Below are positions 10,598 through 21,897 of a stretch of DNA of 64,000 nt, one piece after another. Origin of the DNA: Sarocladium kiliense. Its lineage: Eukaryota; Ascomycota; Sordariomycetes; Hypocreales; Sarocladiaceae. The stretch's first letter is position 1, and each line of letters begins with the position of its first letter. The stretch covers positions 1-64,000 of the forward strand of contig JAUZTG010000004.1 of NCBI GenBank assembly GCA_030734395.1, read 5' to 3'. Position numbers and translations under genes: made by a program. The notes under the pieces are model-generated. The model was not told where the DNA came from. It was given only the letters and a program-made list of their open reading frames with translations, and ran no database searches.

Positions 10598-11070
10598 ATA
10601 GGAATAATCATAGCAGCAGAACCTACGCCAAAGCCAATGACAAGACGACCGACAGTCATCTGCGCGACAGAGAAAGAAGCCGCCTGGATAATAGCACCGA
10701 CAGCAAAGAGAAAGCAACCAAAGTAGATGGCAGGCTTTCGGCCGTAGCGATCAGCGGTCAAGCCAGCCATGATGGCGCCGAAGAAGGCACCACCAGAGGT
10801 GATGGAGGTGATGAGCTCCCTCTCGGAGGAGCTGAGGGTGTGGCCGAGGTCCTCGTGGACGGAGACGAGGACGGCGGCGTTGATGCCCGTATCGTAGCCA
10901 AAGAGGCTACCCCCGATGGCTGCCGTGATGGAGACGAGCCAGGGGAACTTGCCGGTCTTTGTGGACTCGATCGAGTCGAGGTCGTCGGCGTCGAAGGAGG
11001 GGGCGGGATTGCTGGAGGCGGTCTCCAGGTGGCTGGCATCAGCCTTTAAGTCCCGTGCCTTGGACTCCAT
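9271..11070 (-). CDS. MFS sugar/inositol transporter
   Basis: Proton-coupled sugar-porter family carrier, 529 residues and 12 predicted TM helices. Three exons: 11070-10598, 10456-10386 and 10316-9271. Intron 1 (10597-10457) contains a compound microsatellite. Intron 2 (10385-10317) is 69 nt and stop-free, so it is easily misread as coding; its removal restores the family sequence MCITG-GQLISYG. Family motifs: FGYDTG in TM1, DRYGRKP after TM2, YIAEISPAKMRGR after TM4, PESPRQL, and DKLGRRR after TM8. The TM1 text GYDTGINAAVLVS and the FNALMYYSP segment resemble fungal myo-inositol permeases (Itr type), which I infer rather than prove. The ATG at 11070 is chosen over the in-frame codon at 11160. 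It is divergent from the Zn2Cys6 regulator. Confidence 0.9.
10521..10592. repeat. compound microsatellite in transporter intron 1
   Basis: Consecutive (TC)n, (CG)n, (CA)n and a long (GA)n run, all inside intron 1 of the transporter gene. The alternating CG/CA part could form Z-DNA and the GA part is a long purine tract. Its length is likely to vary between strains. Confidence 0.9.
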
Positions 11071-11965
11071 AGTGAAGGGACAGAATGTGGCGATGTGTGT
11101 TTTCTTGGGATATGGTGCAGGAAGATGGGTTGGAATGGGAGGGTCATGGGAAGACCTCATGCGAAGTCGAGAGTGAGAATGCCTTAAGGGTTAAATACAG
11201 TTCGGAAGATGGTGATACGAGGGAAAGCTATATGATGGCCTGGGCTTCCTCCCGTACGTGGCTACTTGAGTCATGGGTGGTAAGCTGGCTGGCTCTTGGT
11301 ACGGCAGATGGTGAGTGAGCGATCGAGAAGCTATACAAGCTCAGACCAAGGATCAAACCCCCCTTCCCACCGAGAGAGAGTGTGAGAGGAAGAGAGGAGA
11401 TAGAGGCTGGCGCTGTTTCGGGCACACTTTCCCCGTACATCGAGGCTTCGCGCAGAGTTCCCCGGGTTTTCGTTCTCAGCTAGACTCTGTGCTAGTTGAT
11501 CGACGGACCATACCCATCCCCATATCCATCCCCCATCCCCCATTCCCCCCATCTGCACACTCCATACTCCGTACTCCATTACCCCACAAACCCATACATA
11601 TCCTTGCGTTATGGCAGAGTCCAAACCCAAGTCCAGCCAATCGATATGTGTTGCATAGTAATAAGACTCAGTCCGGCACCCCTTGGCTTCCCTCTCTCTC
11701 TCCCCGACCGTTCGACGCGTCGTCTCCAGCAACCTTAAAAAGGCAATGTCCCCCGCGAACCCCCCGTCTGAACCATCGTCTCCTCCTCCTTTCTATCCGC
11801 CCCCACCGCTTGGGAATCTGTGTTTCTCGCTCCTCTTCCCCAGGATTCATCAGCGCCACTCTCCGTCCACCAATCGACCAATTGCCCAGATCCACGCGTG
11901 CCCGTCTTCCCCAGATCTAATATGCCGAGACAGGCATCTGGGCGGCTTCTGCTCTGGCCGACACG
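11071..11965. promoter_or_regulatory. bidirectional promoter, transporter / regulator
   Basis: An 895-bp divergent region with promoters for the transporter (-) and the Zn2Cys6 regulator (+). It is pyrimidine-rich on the + strand from about 11,500. The ten-mer TACTCCGTAC occurs near 11,573 and recurs elsewhere in the window. The layout would suit autoregulation together with control of the carrier. Confidence 0.5.
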
Positions 11966-14506
11966 ATGAGGAGCCCTGCACAACCTCAGCCAGCCTCCCG
12001 CAGCCGCCCATTGCCGTGCAATGTGGGCAACTCTCCCCGCCCCCAATCGTCCTTCACACACCAACACCAACCCTTGCCCACGCCCAAGGCTGTCCCACTA
12101 ACCACTTGAACAAACATAGGCCTGCAGACAAAAGTGAGGCTATTCACCTTTGCTATACTTGACAGTGCTCACTGCTGACTGACTTCCTCCCTCACAGGCA
12201 CATCAAATGTGAGGCCCCCTCTTTCTTTCACGATCGTGCGGCGGAGCGCCTGACGTCATGACCCAGGCAACACAAACCGTACGCCATGTCCCAACTGCCA
12301 CAGCGAGGGGCTCGAATGCGTACGGCGGCGTCGAATCCGCTTCAACCATGCATTGAATCCCAGGTGCGTCCCCGGGCACAAGACACCAACCCATGGCAGC
12401 ACTACCCTGCGGGGACAATAACCTAGCTGACTGGTGGTTACCTTGTCTGTTCACTCCAGTTTCGGCACTGATAGCAGTAGCGCCAAGGCTGCAGCAGCAG
12501 ACGACGACCTCGACGCAGTTGGTAACAACAACAACAATCATCATGGCAATCACCCCAAGAGAAGACACACTTTCTCTGGCCACCAGCAATGGGTCAGGAC
12601 AGACCGTACCTTCAGCTTCGTAGACGAGACCGACACCATCACTAGTCTCGACGAGTATGCTGCCCTTGAAGGCAATGCAACAAGCATCGATTGCGACGAG
12701 AGCGCTGTCGACACTGCATCTATCACAGGTTCCTCCCAACCACCTTCTCACTCGCCAGCTTGTACATCTGCATTTGCCTGCTCGTCGGCTTCTGCGTCCA
12801 TCTCCTCATTGCCGTGGTCCTCGAAAGCTTCGCAAGATGCATCGGAACCAGGTGAACGTCTAAACAGGAATTACCGCTCCCAGAGGCTCGGTTCTATCGT
12901 CGAATCCCTCGCAAGTAATTCCCCCCAAGCTGCTAACCTCGTATCCCCCGCCAAGGTCGGCGACAAACAACACCCCGTAGACCTGTTTAGTCCCCGCGTC
13001 ACCGATAACTCTCCTTCAGGGGGGTTTGACGCCTCCCTCTCCCTCTGGAGCCCACAGGATTTGGCTCTTGTCGATGGAGCGGCTGGGACCATCTACCTCG
13101 ACGCCCCTAGGTGGCCACTCCAGGACCCCGAGGAGGCCATGCTCTTCCGCTACTACATCGACAATCTGACCCCGTTCCTCGACATGTGCGACGAAGAGAG
13201 GCACTTTGCCCGCATCGTGCCCCTGCGCGCGGCGACCTGCTGCCCCTTGTTCCACGCCATCCTCGCGTACTCCGCCAAACGCCTCAGCAGACTCGGCGAG
13301 TACAGAACCGTGATATCCGACGAGTACCATCAGAAATGCCTCAACGCTCTCATCCCGGCCCTCTCCAAGTCCTCGGCCGTCAATGATGAGAACCTCCTCA
13401 CGTCCCTGATCCTCCTCCGTGCCATGGAAGAGCTCGACACGCCCATCTCCACGCAGTCCCCCGAGACCCACCTTCTAGGCACGAGAGTCTTCCTCGAGGC
13501 CCAGAAGACATTCTGCAACTTCACGGGTCTGCGTCTTGCCTCCTTCTGGGTCGCTCTGCGCCAGGAGATCTACATGGCCTTCATCCACGCCCGGCCCGTC
13601 CACTCCGACTTCGACCTCGACACCTTCGACTGGATCAATTCCCCGGACGTTACCGGCTGCAACGTCGCCAACCGCGTCATCATCTGCTGCGCCGCCTGCC
13701 TTCAGTACTGCTATGGATCGCGGGAGAGGACTGTCGCCGCATGGGAGGAGCTGCAGGAGTACTTGCAGCAGTGGTGGGACGAGCGCCCGTGGTACTACCT
13801 CCCTATCTATGATTCCAGGGTGGACGAAGCGGAGCAGCCGCCGACGGCTCTGCCAGACGAGCAGTACTGCAACAGTGCGGTCGTGACAGGCGTCCAACAT
13901 TATCATCTGGCGAAGATGCTCCTGGCTGCCCATAGCCCTAAGATGCCGCGGCTTGGACCTGGGCGGAGAAAAGCGTTCAACTCGATGATCGATGAGCTCA
14001 AAAGTATAGTCTGGACTATTGTCGGTATTGCCAAGGTATGAGAACCCAAAATCACATCTGGGCACCGCAAAAGCCTTGGTCTGAAAGGCAAGATTGAACT
14101 GACACGTGCACTCGCTTTTCTTCAGTCAAACGAACACTGCGTCCCAGCATACGTGTAAGCCAGAGCCCAATGTCTCTGTTTGTATGCTCCCGTGCCCCTG
14201 ACTGACCGAAAACGTTCACATAGACCAGCAAGCATGGCCATCACTATGGCTGGCGACTGCTTCACCGACCGGAGGCAGCAGCAAATGCTCTACGACGTGC
14301 TGAGGAAGACTGACCGAGACCTCGCGTGGCCGACCCGCACAGCGTAAGCAGTTTCTTTCTTAGCAGCACTCATCCCCCATTCTGCTTTTGCTCAACCTCA
14401 AACAGGGCTAATTGTTGGTGTGTCTCTCCGCAACAGCCGGCTAACTCTTCGCGACTCGTGGGGTTGGGACAAGGACATGTCTGCTGACTCTACCCCAACG
14501 GATTGA
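11966..14506 (+). CDS. Zn2Cys6 fungal-specific transcription factor
   Basis: Zn(II)2Cys6 regulator of 657 residues in eight exons: 11966-12022, 12120-12133, 12198-12208, 12267-12363, 12460-14035, 14126-14154, 14224-14343 and 14437-14506. The first four exons build the zinc cluster: Cys 18, 21, 28, 35, 38 and 45, with the C-x2-C-x6-C, C-x2-C-x6-C pattern. Exons 2 and 3 are only 14 and 11 nt. All splices keep frame and use GT..AG sites; introns 1, 3 and 4 have clear CTAAC or CTGAC branch sites. A basic RRRR segment follows the cluster, then Ser/Asn-rich linkers and a fungal-specific (ARCA/DUF3468-like) helical domain from about residue 280 to the end. Its position suggests it regulates the reductase-dehydrogenase-P450-carrier block; this is inference. 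Confidence 0.88.
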
Positions 14507-14896
14507 ACTGGTGATACGCTGAGGGGGGAATCCAGGACGCTTATGTTAGCATAGGAGCTATCAGGTCTATGCTCAAGACGAGATTGAACAGAAATGACCG
14601 AAAACATACCCCCTTGACGTATTGGCATCAGGAAAGCCCATTACTGCAAGCAAATGGTGTCTGATAAGAAACTATAAGAGGCAGCAGCCTCAACGGGACG
14701 TACGTCGCAAAACTACCTCATTGCATTTAGAGGGAGGAAAAACACGTCTAGTCACAAGTCGACTGGCAGAATGAGACAAAGGAAGAATGCGTAACTGGTC
14801 GTCATTTATCCCTTGTTGAAAGTGCCACATACTGCAGTTACTGCCTAAAGAAGCCATACCCTGTTGTCTCCTAGGTTCTAATGCCACTGCTGCATT
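14507..14896. other. convergent 3' spacer
   Basis: 3' flanks of the regulator (+) and the HExxH protein (-). Nothing else is seen. Confidence 0.4.
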
Positions 14897-15927
14897 CTAG
14901 TTATCGAGAGGCTTTGGTCCTCGATATACAACATGAAGCTCGGTACCGTTCTCCGGCTTCGGGATTTCTGGCACATCCGAGCCTTCCAAGCTCCCGACTT
15001 GGAGAGGTGCAAACTTAGCGCTCCTGGCCGAAGATCCGTCACTCATCCTCACCGCCTTGGTAGTGTCAACTTTTGCAGTACACTGCTTCGGAGCATACAC
15101 AATGTCGTAAAGTCGGTTTTCGAAGTTACCAAGCTGGTTCGCAATTTTGTTGGTGTTGGTGTTGGTTTGCTGCAGGATTCCGCGATGCGCCCACTCAGAA
15201 AGCGAGACACGTCCAACATCAGCAAAGTCCTCGACGAAGCTGCTGCGAGCATAGTCTGTAGGGACATAGGTGTCCTTCTGATAAGCGCCGTTGAAGTGAT
15301 CGGTGAGGCTGTAGAGTGTTCCGGGGGCGAGCTGCGGGAGGGCATTTGCGTCAAGGATGTGTGTCAGTTCATGGACGATGACCCCGAGCTCAAAGCAGCC
15401 CGACGAGTAAGAAGTTGACAGCTGGTAAAAGAAGGCTCGAGCGCAGAGGTTGACAGGATCAGGAAAGATGACGGCGTTAGCAAGATACTGACGCATGCCA
15501 ACAGGCACACGACCGAGTGTCTGGGGGATTTCTTTTTAGCTCCAATCCATACCTCCTTGCCATATTCTTAGGTTTAGTTCGTATATGGACTCACATCCTC
15601 AATAGTGGCCCAACTTTTAGCAGCGTTCTTATGACGGCACAGAGCCCAGGATGCTGAGCAGTCATCAAACTTCACATTGCGGACCTCGAAGTCCGCGGGG
15701 TTGAAGCCAAATGTTACGGCTTCTGAGTAGCAGTATTGTGGGATCCAACCAACATCCCAAGCCTTCGAAGTAGCTTTGTGCGATGGCGATCGGTTGTAAA
15801 GGTCATTTCCGAGAGCTGAAAGTTGGTCTCCCGAGAATACGAATGGCCGGTTGGGATCAAACTGTGCTGAGACCGAAGCTGCCAGCATCAGGCTCGCCGA
15901 GATGATGAATGTGTTTGGGAAGAACAT
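14897..15927 (-). CDS. secreted zincin-like HExxH protein
   Basis: Secreted protein of 318 residues from two exons, 15927-15595 and 15520-14897, with a 74-nt intron (GTGAGT...CAG). The start at 15927 gives a clean signal peptide of about 21 residues ending in a VSA-like site. The motif HELTH at 161-165 is the zinc-binding HExxH of gluzincin/metzincin-like metallopeptidases, and several Cys residues fit an extracellular protein. I do not see the GTxDxxYG ligand motif of M35 deuterolysins, so family assignment is open. It may be a metallopeptidase or a degenerate HExxH surface protein of the kind made during conidiation. Confidence 0.75.
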
Positions 15928-17961
15928 GTTTGCAGGTAATGCGACGGACTCGGGATCTTGGATTGAAGGTCGATATTGAGTCTTGTAGTCTTCTATACGA
16001 GTGCTAATCATCTCATCATCAAAGCTTCGACGAAAGGACAGCCCTTTATACTCATTTCGCTACATGGCAGCTATTGCCAAAGGTTCGTATAGGAATCTTT
16101 ACCTGCTTCCTTTTAGCCTGGCTATCCCGAATGTATTCCGGTATTGGACCACTTGCGTCTGACGAACTGGCCTGGCCCAATCATATCGCTGTTTCAGCAA
16201 AGAGGATAATTATCGGTTGCGTACGCTCATGCATGATTCCTAAGACTCTGACGCGTGGTGTTGCGAATGAACAAGCAGTCACCCCTTGTCAGCCTTATAT
16301 GTGAAAGCCGCCCTATCATACCCAAGGTCGGGGATCTACATGGAAATCAAAGATCTTTGTGATGTTGGGAATGTGATCCCAGTGAATGCCAAGGCAGCTG
16401 ATTGAGCCTATTCCACCACGAGGCGATGCATAGGGTGGCCATCATTAGCTTGCATTGGGGTGTTAGGAACCGGTGTAAGCGAGACTGACAACTTCTGGAC
16501 TATCGCATGACTATCTTCGACAGCGCTGATAGGACACAGCTCTCAGACTATTGAATCACTCTTGCTGGTCACATTAGACCGCTAGACGATTCCTACATGA
16601 TACCGAACACCTTCTGTCACGTTCATATGCTGGGACCTTCTCCATCCGAAGCTCAACCTTACCTCGATTGTGACGAACGACACGTATCCACATGGCATGT
16701 AATCATTGAAGACCTTAGGAATCTTCGGAAGGTTTTCCCATCCTCTTTTGACACGTACGAACAATGCGCGATGCTCTGCAAGGTCGCGCGTGGGAGGACT
16801 CCGTGTTGATGAGATGGGGAATGGTCGCTCATCTCTTCATCAGCGCGGTGTGGGCATCTCTCGCCTTTCATCAGAACATGCCTAGAGAATCGTGGGGTCA
16901 TTAATGAGTATATCTTAAGACCAAGTTCTATCAGAAGTAGAGCTACGAGGAGCACCTTGTCAGTCCCGACGACGCGTCCCTTCTCCTCCCCAGCGATGCG
17001 CTCCGCTGATCAGCCGACTGGGTCCACACATTCGAAAGTTAAACACACCCGAACTAGGTCATATTTAGGTTCGATAAGGCTGAGAAAGGCGGGTTTCTGT
17101 GGTGCAGCTGCTTGGTTATTCTCGAAGCCTTCTCTTCATTGGAGAACAGTCGAACTCCTGGAGGTCAGGCCATTAAGCATGCAAGTCCCTGTATTCTTCA
17201 CATTTCCTGGGATGGCGTGAAACATGAACAGCAGGCGCAATAGAACGCTGTTCAGGGATCTCGCCTTGCGATTCGCCAACTATGCATACACGATCTACGA
17301 GGGCACGCTCTGCGCCCCGTCCCAAAATTAGACGCCAGATCCTACGCGGTAGCGCGACCCATTAGCCGCCGTGGCATTGGATGCCAACCTGGCTATTATG
17401 CGGCTGTGCTCAACTCCCGCCGTACGATTCTCCGGTGAATTCGAGCGATGATGTTGTTGCACTGAATGAGTTCTCAGCTCTGAGATCTGATGTCCTGGAT
17501 TCAAGCCTTATCCCACAGAGAACCTATTGATCGGATCCAAGCAGATGGTCGGGACCCAGGCTGTACCCGGTATGAAAACTGGAAACTAGGGGCCAGAGTC
17601 TCGACGGCGCAGTCGTTGATTAGCTGCCCTACGGACTTTGCCTCCCAATCACGAAGGACGTCCAGGGTCTAAGTGGATGATGGATTGTCTCCATGTTAAA
17701 CCCCGATCCTGGGACCCCTGCGAGGGGCAGTGTTGCACATAATGTTCCTGTAAGCCCGAGCCTGACGCCAAGGAGATTACGCCCTGTGCCATTTGCCCTG
17801 AGGCTGGTGATCTTGTTCTTTCCCCCCTTCTTCAAATATTGAGGCTCGATTTTGTCGAGGTCGCGAGAGATCCTCACTCAATCACGCGACATCTTCAATC
17901 CTGCGACTCGGGCAGCTCCTACATCATCAAAAACACCAACGGATCGTCGACTCTTACAACA
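15928..17961. other. 2-kb gene-free interval
   Basis: Divergent interval between the HExxH protein (-) and the Cys-rich membrane protein (+). I found no ORF with splice, domain or compositional support and no repeats of note. It probably holds two promoters and non-coding DNA. Confidence 0.4.
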
Positions 17962-19048
17962 ATGCGCGGCGGTGTGCGGACGGTGGCAGCCTGGGGCATC
18001 CTGCTCGCGGCGGTCATCGCCACCGACGACTATGTCCCAATGCATAAACGGAATTCTTTCGATCCTCTTGTGGACGACTTCACATATCTGGGCATGCTGT
18101 CGAGACGAGACGTGTGTTCCGACGCCTTTGGGGACGATGCAGAAAAGGCAACCTGCGTCCCATCCGACACCCTCTGCTGTAGGTATACGGCTTCCGCGGA
18201 GCGATGGGTTGTGAACTGACCTGTTGCGTGACTAGGTATCAGGAAAAGCCAAGCGTTCCCTTCATGTCAACAGTACCTTGGTAAAGGATGGTGTTGTGTT
18301 GGCGAGTAAGTCACTCAAACCTGCACCTGCGCTCTCCCAGGTATAAGGATGACCGCCACTGACCCGCTACAGGAACGATAAAGACTCATGTTACGTGGAT
18401 CAACGAAGCGCATGTCGAGATGAGAATGCTGTCGAATGCGCGAACCTAGCAGAGGGCACAGACCGAGCATGCTGTCCCCGATTCACAACATGCGACCCAA
18501 ATGTCGAAGCCAGCGAGGGCTATGTCCGCTGCAACATCAACCAAGGAGACCTCAAGTCTTTCCATTCTGCTTCGGTCGCCTCGACTGCGACAACAAGCTC
18601 AACATCAGAAGCAACCTCCGAAACCCAGACGACAACATCAACACCGTCAGATAGCCCATCTTCCGAGCCGATTGAAGACGAGAAGAAGGACGATAGCGAC
18701 GACGGACTTTCCGCAGGAGCCATCGCTGGTATCGCAGTCGGTGGCGTAGCAGGTTTAGCCCTCATTGGACTTGCCGCATGGTTCTTCTTGAGGAAAAAGA
18801 AGAAGGGAGGCGAATATCAGGCCGCGCAGCAGGGCCCCGGTCTCACGATCCCGCAGTTCTACGAGAACCAGCAGATGAAGCAGCAATATGGCGCTCATCA
18901 AGGTCAATATGATCCTGCGTACGGTGGACAGCAGATGCCGGGCAGTGGGTATCACTCGGGATATAACTCACCACCGAGCGAGCTTCCGGAGCAGTCACAC
19001 CAGGCGGTGGAGATGGATGGGAATAGTCAATCACACACATATAGATGA
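17962..19048 (+). CDS. Cys-rich single-pass surface protein
   Basis: 320 residues from three exons: 17962-18178, 18236-18305 and 18373-19048. It has a signal peptide at about 1-22, then a Cys-rich ectodomain including paired-Cys motifs (LCC, WCC, ACC). A Ser/Thr-rich stalk runs from about 160 to 200, followed by an acidic juxtamembrane patch. The TM helix is at about 209-235, rich in Gly/Ala/Ile, followed by a basic stop-transfer KKKK. The cytosolic tail of about 80 residues is Gln/Gly/Tyr/Pro-rich. This architecture is common among fungal surface sensors and cell-wall-associated receptors (Wsc/Mid2-like in layout, not in sequence). No ligand or pathway can be named. Confidence 0.75.
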
Positions 19049-20076
19049 ATACGAGTATCATTCCCTTTGCAATTGCATCAATTCGGATCCGAACAGAAAC
19101 TCGGCACCAAAAGTGAAATGTCCTTCTAAAGCCTCCCAGAATCCATTGGAACTCTGATGACAAAGCTTCACTCAAAGTAAGGTTTCGGCCCGGACAACGA
19201 GATGGCCCTGCCGAGTCCGGGCAGTGCCGGTCGAGTGGAGAGTTTTTCGGGACCTCCTAGGATTGCCATAGTAATATGCACGAGGTATAAGCAGCTGATC
19301 TGGGCCGCGAGACTGTCTCCGGGGGGATGCATGTGATCATGTTCGATTAGGAATTCCGATGCAACGCTGAGTACATCACGCACTCTCAAGCTCAAAAGCT
19401 GTCATCATCCACTCTTTTCGACGAATATTTGGTTGGTACTCTGTAGGAGTGCCGCAATAACCGAAGTTTGTAGCAAGACTTGTGACAGCTCGAATCAAAT
19501 GAATCCCCTTTCGTGCGTATCAATGAAGGTTAATGATAATCGAATATGCTGATGTTGCAACGTCGGCAACTCGCCGTGTGTAGTGGACGGTCATGGGCAC
19601 ACAATCACATGAGAGGTTTCTCCCATTGCGACAAGAATCGCAACTAAGTCTCTCTCTTGACTTCCTTCGGTCGCGCGAACATGTGGGTTACATAGAGAAG
19701 ACATCAACGAGATCGACAATGCATCCACTACTATTGGAACGGTACAATGTAATCGGAGATCTTCTGATCAACATTACCCTGGCATTGCTGCCACTTTCGT
19801 CAAGAGAAGCGGTGCTCTATTGGCTGAACTTTCAGGTGGGATTAGAATCAGTGCATGACTTGTGAAGGTCCGTGCTGCTCGTGTGAGTCGAGACAGCATG
19901 AAGATGCTTTGTTAATAGGCGCTGGCCTTGCCTCTTCCAAGTGCCACAGTCCTCATCGCCTTACCGACTGCATCTTTGAGGGCTGGATCTGGCATTTTTG
20001 TTGGCCAGGCCTGTACTCTACTTCTGGGACACCAGGTGTCAGGCCGACCTCCACTCTTGATACTCTCTCAGCCATA
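19049..20076. other. spacer between tandem + strand genes
   Basis: 1.0 kb with no supported gene. An in-frame extension of the downstream ORF back to 19855 is not used, because the ATG at 20077 begins a proper signal peptide. Confidence 0.4.
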
Positions 20077-21759
20077 ATGAAGGTCTTCAGAGGAGCATAC
20101 GCCAGCTTGTTTTGCATCGTGTTACACTACGTTGCACCATCATGGGCACTCTCCGGGGAGGCCAAAGAGATGGTCGAAGACTCGATGGAGTGGATGGACA
20201 GGTTCTTCGACCCGAAGATTGCACAATTATACGACCTTGACTCCAAAGCGGCAATGAACCACGAGACACTGGATTCCACGTGGTACGCAGTCGGGCTTCT
20301 CGCGCGTAACAATGAAGGCGACGCTGAAAGGGCCGAAGATATCATCAAGTATGTTATCAATGACCAGCACAACAGTCCCGAAGACCTTTGGTACGGAGAC
20401 TATACTCGAGAACCAGAAGAGCCTACCGTCGGCACCACATGGTATCCCGCAGCCATGTATCGATCATGGGATCCCAACTGGCGGGGCTTCGTTGGGCTCA
20501 GCTTCATCACCATCTACGAAGAGTTTGGAGATTTGCTGTCTGATGGTGTCAAGGACCTGATGCTTGACAGTCTACACAACTGTAGCGTTGGCGACTCTTA
20601 TCGTGAGGGTGGTGTCAACGGAGACAACCTCTACCCATCCTATAGCAACCCTGCGATCATGCGCGCTATTGGCACGGCTTGGACTGGCCGCCAGATTGGC
20701 GACGACAACATGACTCAGGCCGGAGAGGATTATGCAAAGGAGATCATCGACCTCTTTGACATGCACGGCACGCTGTCTGAGTTCAACTCGGCGACCTATA
20801 CGGGTATCTCTCTTTTTGGCCTCACCCTGTGGTGCAAATACGCTCCAGAGGACTCCATTCTTGCACAGAGAGGCCCGGATCTTGTACGTGGAGTGTGGAA
20901 CTACACCTCCCAGCTGTGGCATCCCGGCATGCGAAACCTAGCTGGTCCATGGGATCGCTCTTACGGGCTCGATATGACCAGGTATCTTGGTATTCTCTCT
21001 CACTTTCTCGCGCCAATCATCGGCAGAAAGGAATCTGGTCTTTGGCAGAATCCTGAGGTCATGAGCCACGCCCGTGACTGGGCTTGGGCACCACTCATCG
21101 CAGTCCACTCCGAGTTCCACAACTCGTTGCTTTCGGATGATGTGAAGGAGTCCCTGAAAACATTCGACGGGGAGCGGACGTACGAAGGGAAAGCCTACTA
21201 TCCGCCCTTTGATATTGATACTCGCAATATCACGACGTGGCTCGGTGAGTCTTTAATGATCGGGGCTCAGTCGTATCGGTCACGAAGCGCCAATGGGCCA
21301 TCGAATAACCGGGGCCAATTCCATCCTGCTGTTGCTCATTGGTCTTATGGAGACAGTTACGTCGGGTGGATAAGTGTACGTTACTGCACGTCTTGCTTCA
21401 AGCCTTGCCTGTGCCTCTCGACTAATATTCTCCCCAAGCTTCGTCCAACGGAAGCGCATGTACTGACTGAAGTCTCCCCAAATCGGCTGAAGATAACTTA
21501 CCCCGAAGGGACCAGCGAATCCGTCTTCAACTTTGTCGCTTCTCCCTCACTTGCAAAGAGAGATGTTCAGTCGTGGGCCGATATCCATGGCATCTTGATC
21601 TCTGTCTCAGGCAATGCAAATCCAGAGCCCGAAATTACTTTCTCTGGCCGGTATGGTGGTGCTGGTAGCCCGATCTACGATCATAATCACTGGAGCTTTG
21701 TGCACAAGATGCCAAGTGGATTTGAAGGCACTCCTGAGATTATCATCAAGTTCGACTAA
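20077..21759 (+). CDS. secreted protein of unrecognised family
   Basis: 539 residues after removal of a 63-nt, stop-free intron at 21376-21438 (GTACGT donor, CTAAT branch, AAG acceptor). The start at 20077 gives a signal peptide of about 23 residues ending SWALS. The mature protein is Trp/Tyr-rich, with repeated helix-turn segments and several N-glycosylation sequons (NCS, NMT, NYT, NIT). That composition resembles (alpha/alpha)6-barrel glycoside hydrolases or polysaccharide lyases, but I recognise no diagnostic motif. The C-terminal 140 residues look beta-rich. It ends 138 bp from the convergent P450. Confidence 0.75.
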   Translation: MKVFRGAYASLFCIVLHYVAPSWALSGEAKEMVEDSMEWMDRFFDPKIAQLYDLDSKAAMNHETLDSTWYAVGLLARNNEGDAERAEDIIKYVINDQHNSPEDLWYGDYTREPEEPTVGTTWYPAAMYRSWDPNWRGFVGLSFITIYEEFGDLLSDGVKDLMLDSLHNCSVGDSYREGGVNGDNLYPSYSNPAIMRAIGTAWTGRQIGDDNMTQAGEDYAKEIIDLFDMHGTLSEFNSATYTGISLFGLTLWCKYAPEDSILAQRGPDLVRGVWNYTSQLWHPGMRNLAGPWDRSYGLDMTRYLGILSHFLAPIIGRKESGLWQNPEVMSHARDWAWAPLIAVHSEFHNSLLSDDVKESLKTFDGERTYEGKAYYPPFDIDTRNITTWLGESLMIGAQSYRSRSANGPSNNRGQFHPAVAHWSYGDSYVGWISVRYCTSCFKPCLCLSTNILPKLRPTEAHVLTEVSPNRLKITYPEGTSESVFNFVASPSLAKRDVQSWADIHGILISVSGNANPEPEITFSGRYGGAGSPIYDHNHWSFVHKMPSGFEGTPEIIIKFD

Positions 21760-21897
21760 CATGCGAAGCGGCATGAGGAAGCACGATGTTTACAACACAC
21801 GAACAGTCCAATTGAACACATGGTCGCTTCTCTCTATTCATCCACTACGTAGCTATAGCTCCAATGGCCGTCTCTCAGAGTTTATCAGCCATCATAA

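Noticed and set aside
12434..12459. Start of the first Zn2Cys6 regulator at 12434
   Set aside because: That codon is GTG and lies inside intron 4; only the multi-exon start at 11966 supplies the six cysteines.
14401..14436. 19-nt intron GTGTGT...CAG near the end of the first regulator
   Set aside because: Too short; a single 93-nt intron (14344-14436) gives the same C-terminus.
19855..20076. 74-residue N-terminal extension of the secreted protein
   Set aside because: The ATG at 20077 starts a clean signal peptide; the extension lacks any targeting or domain feature.
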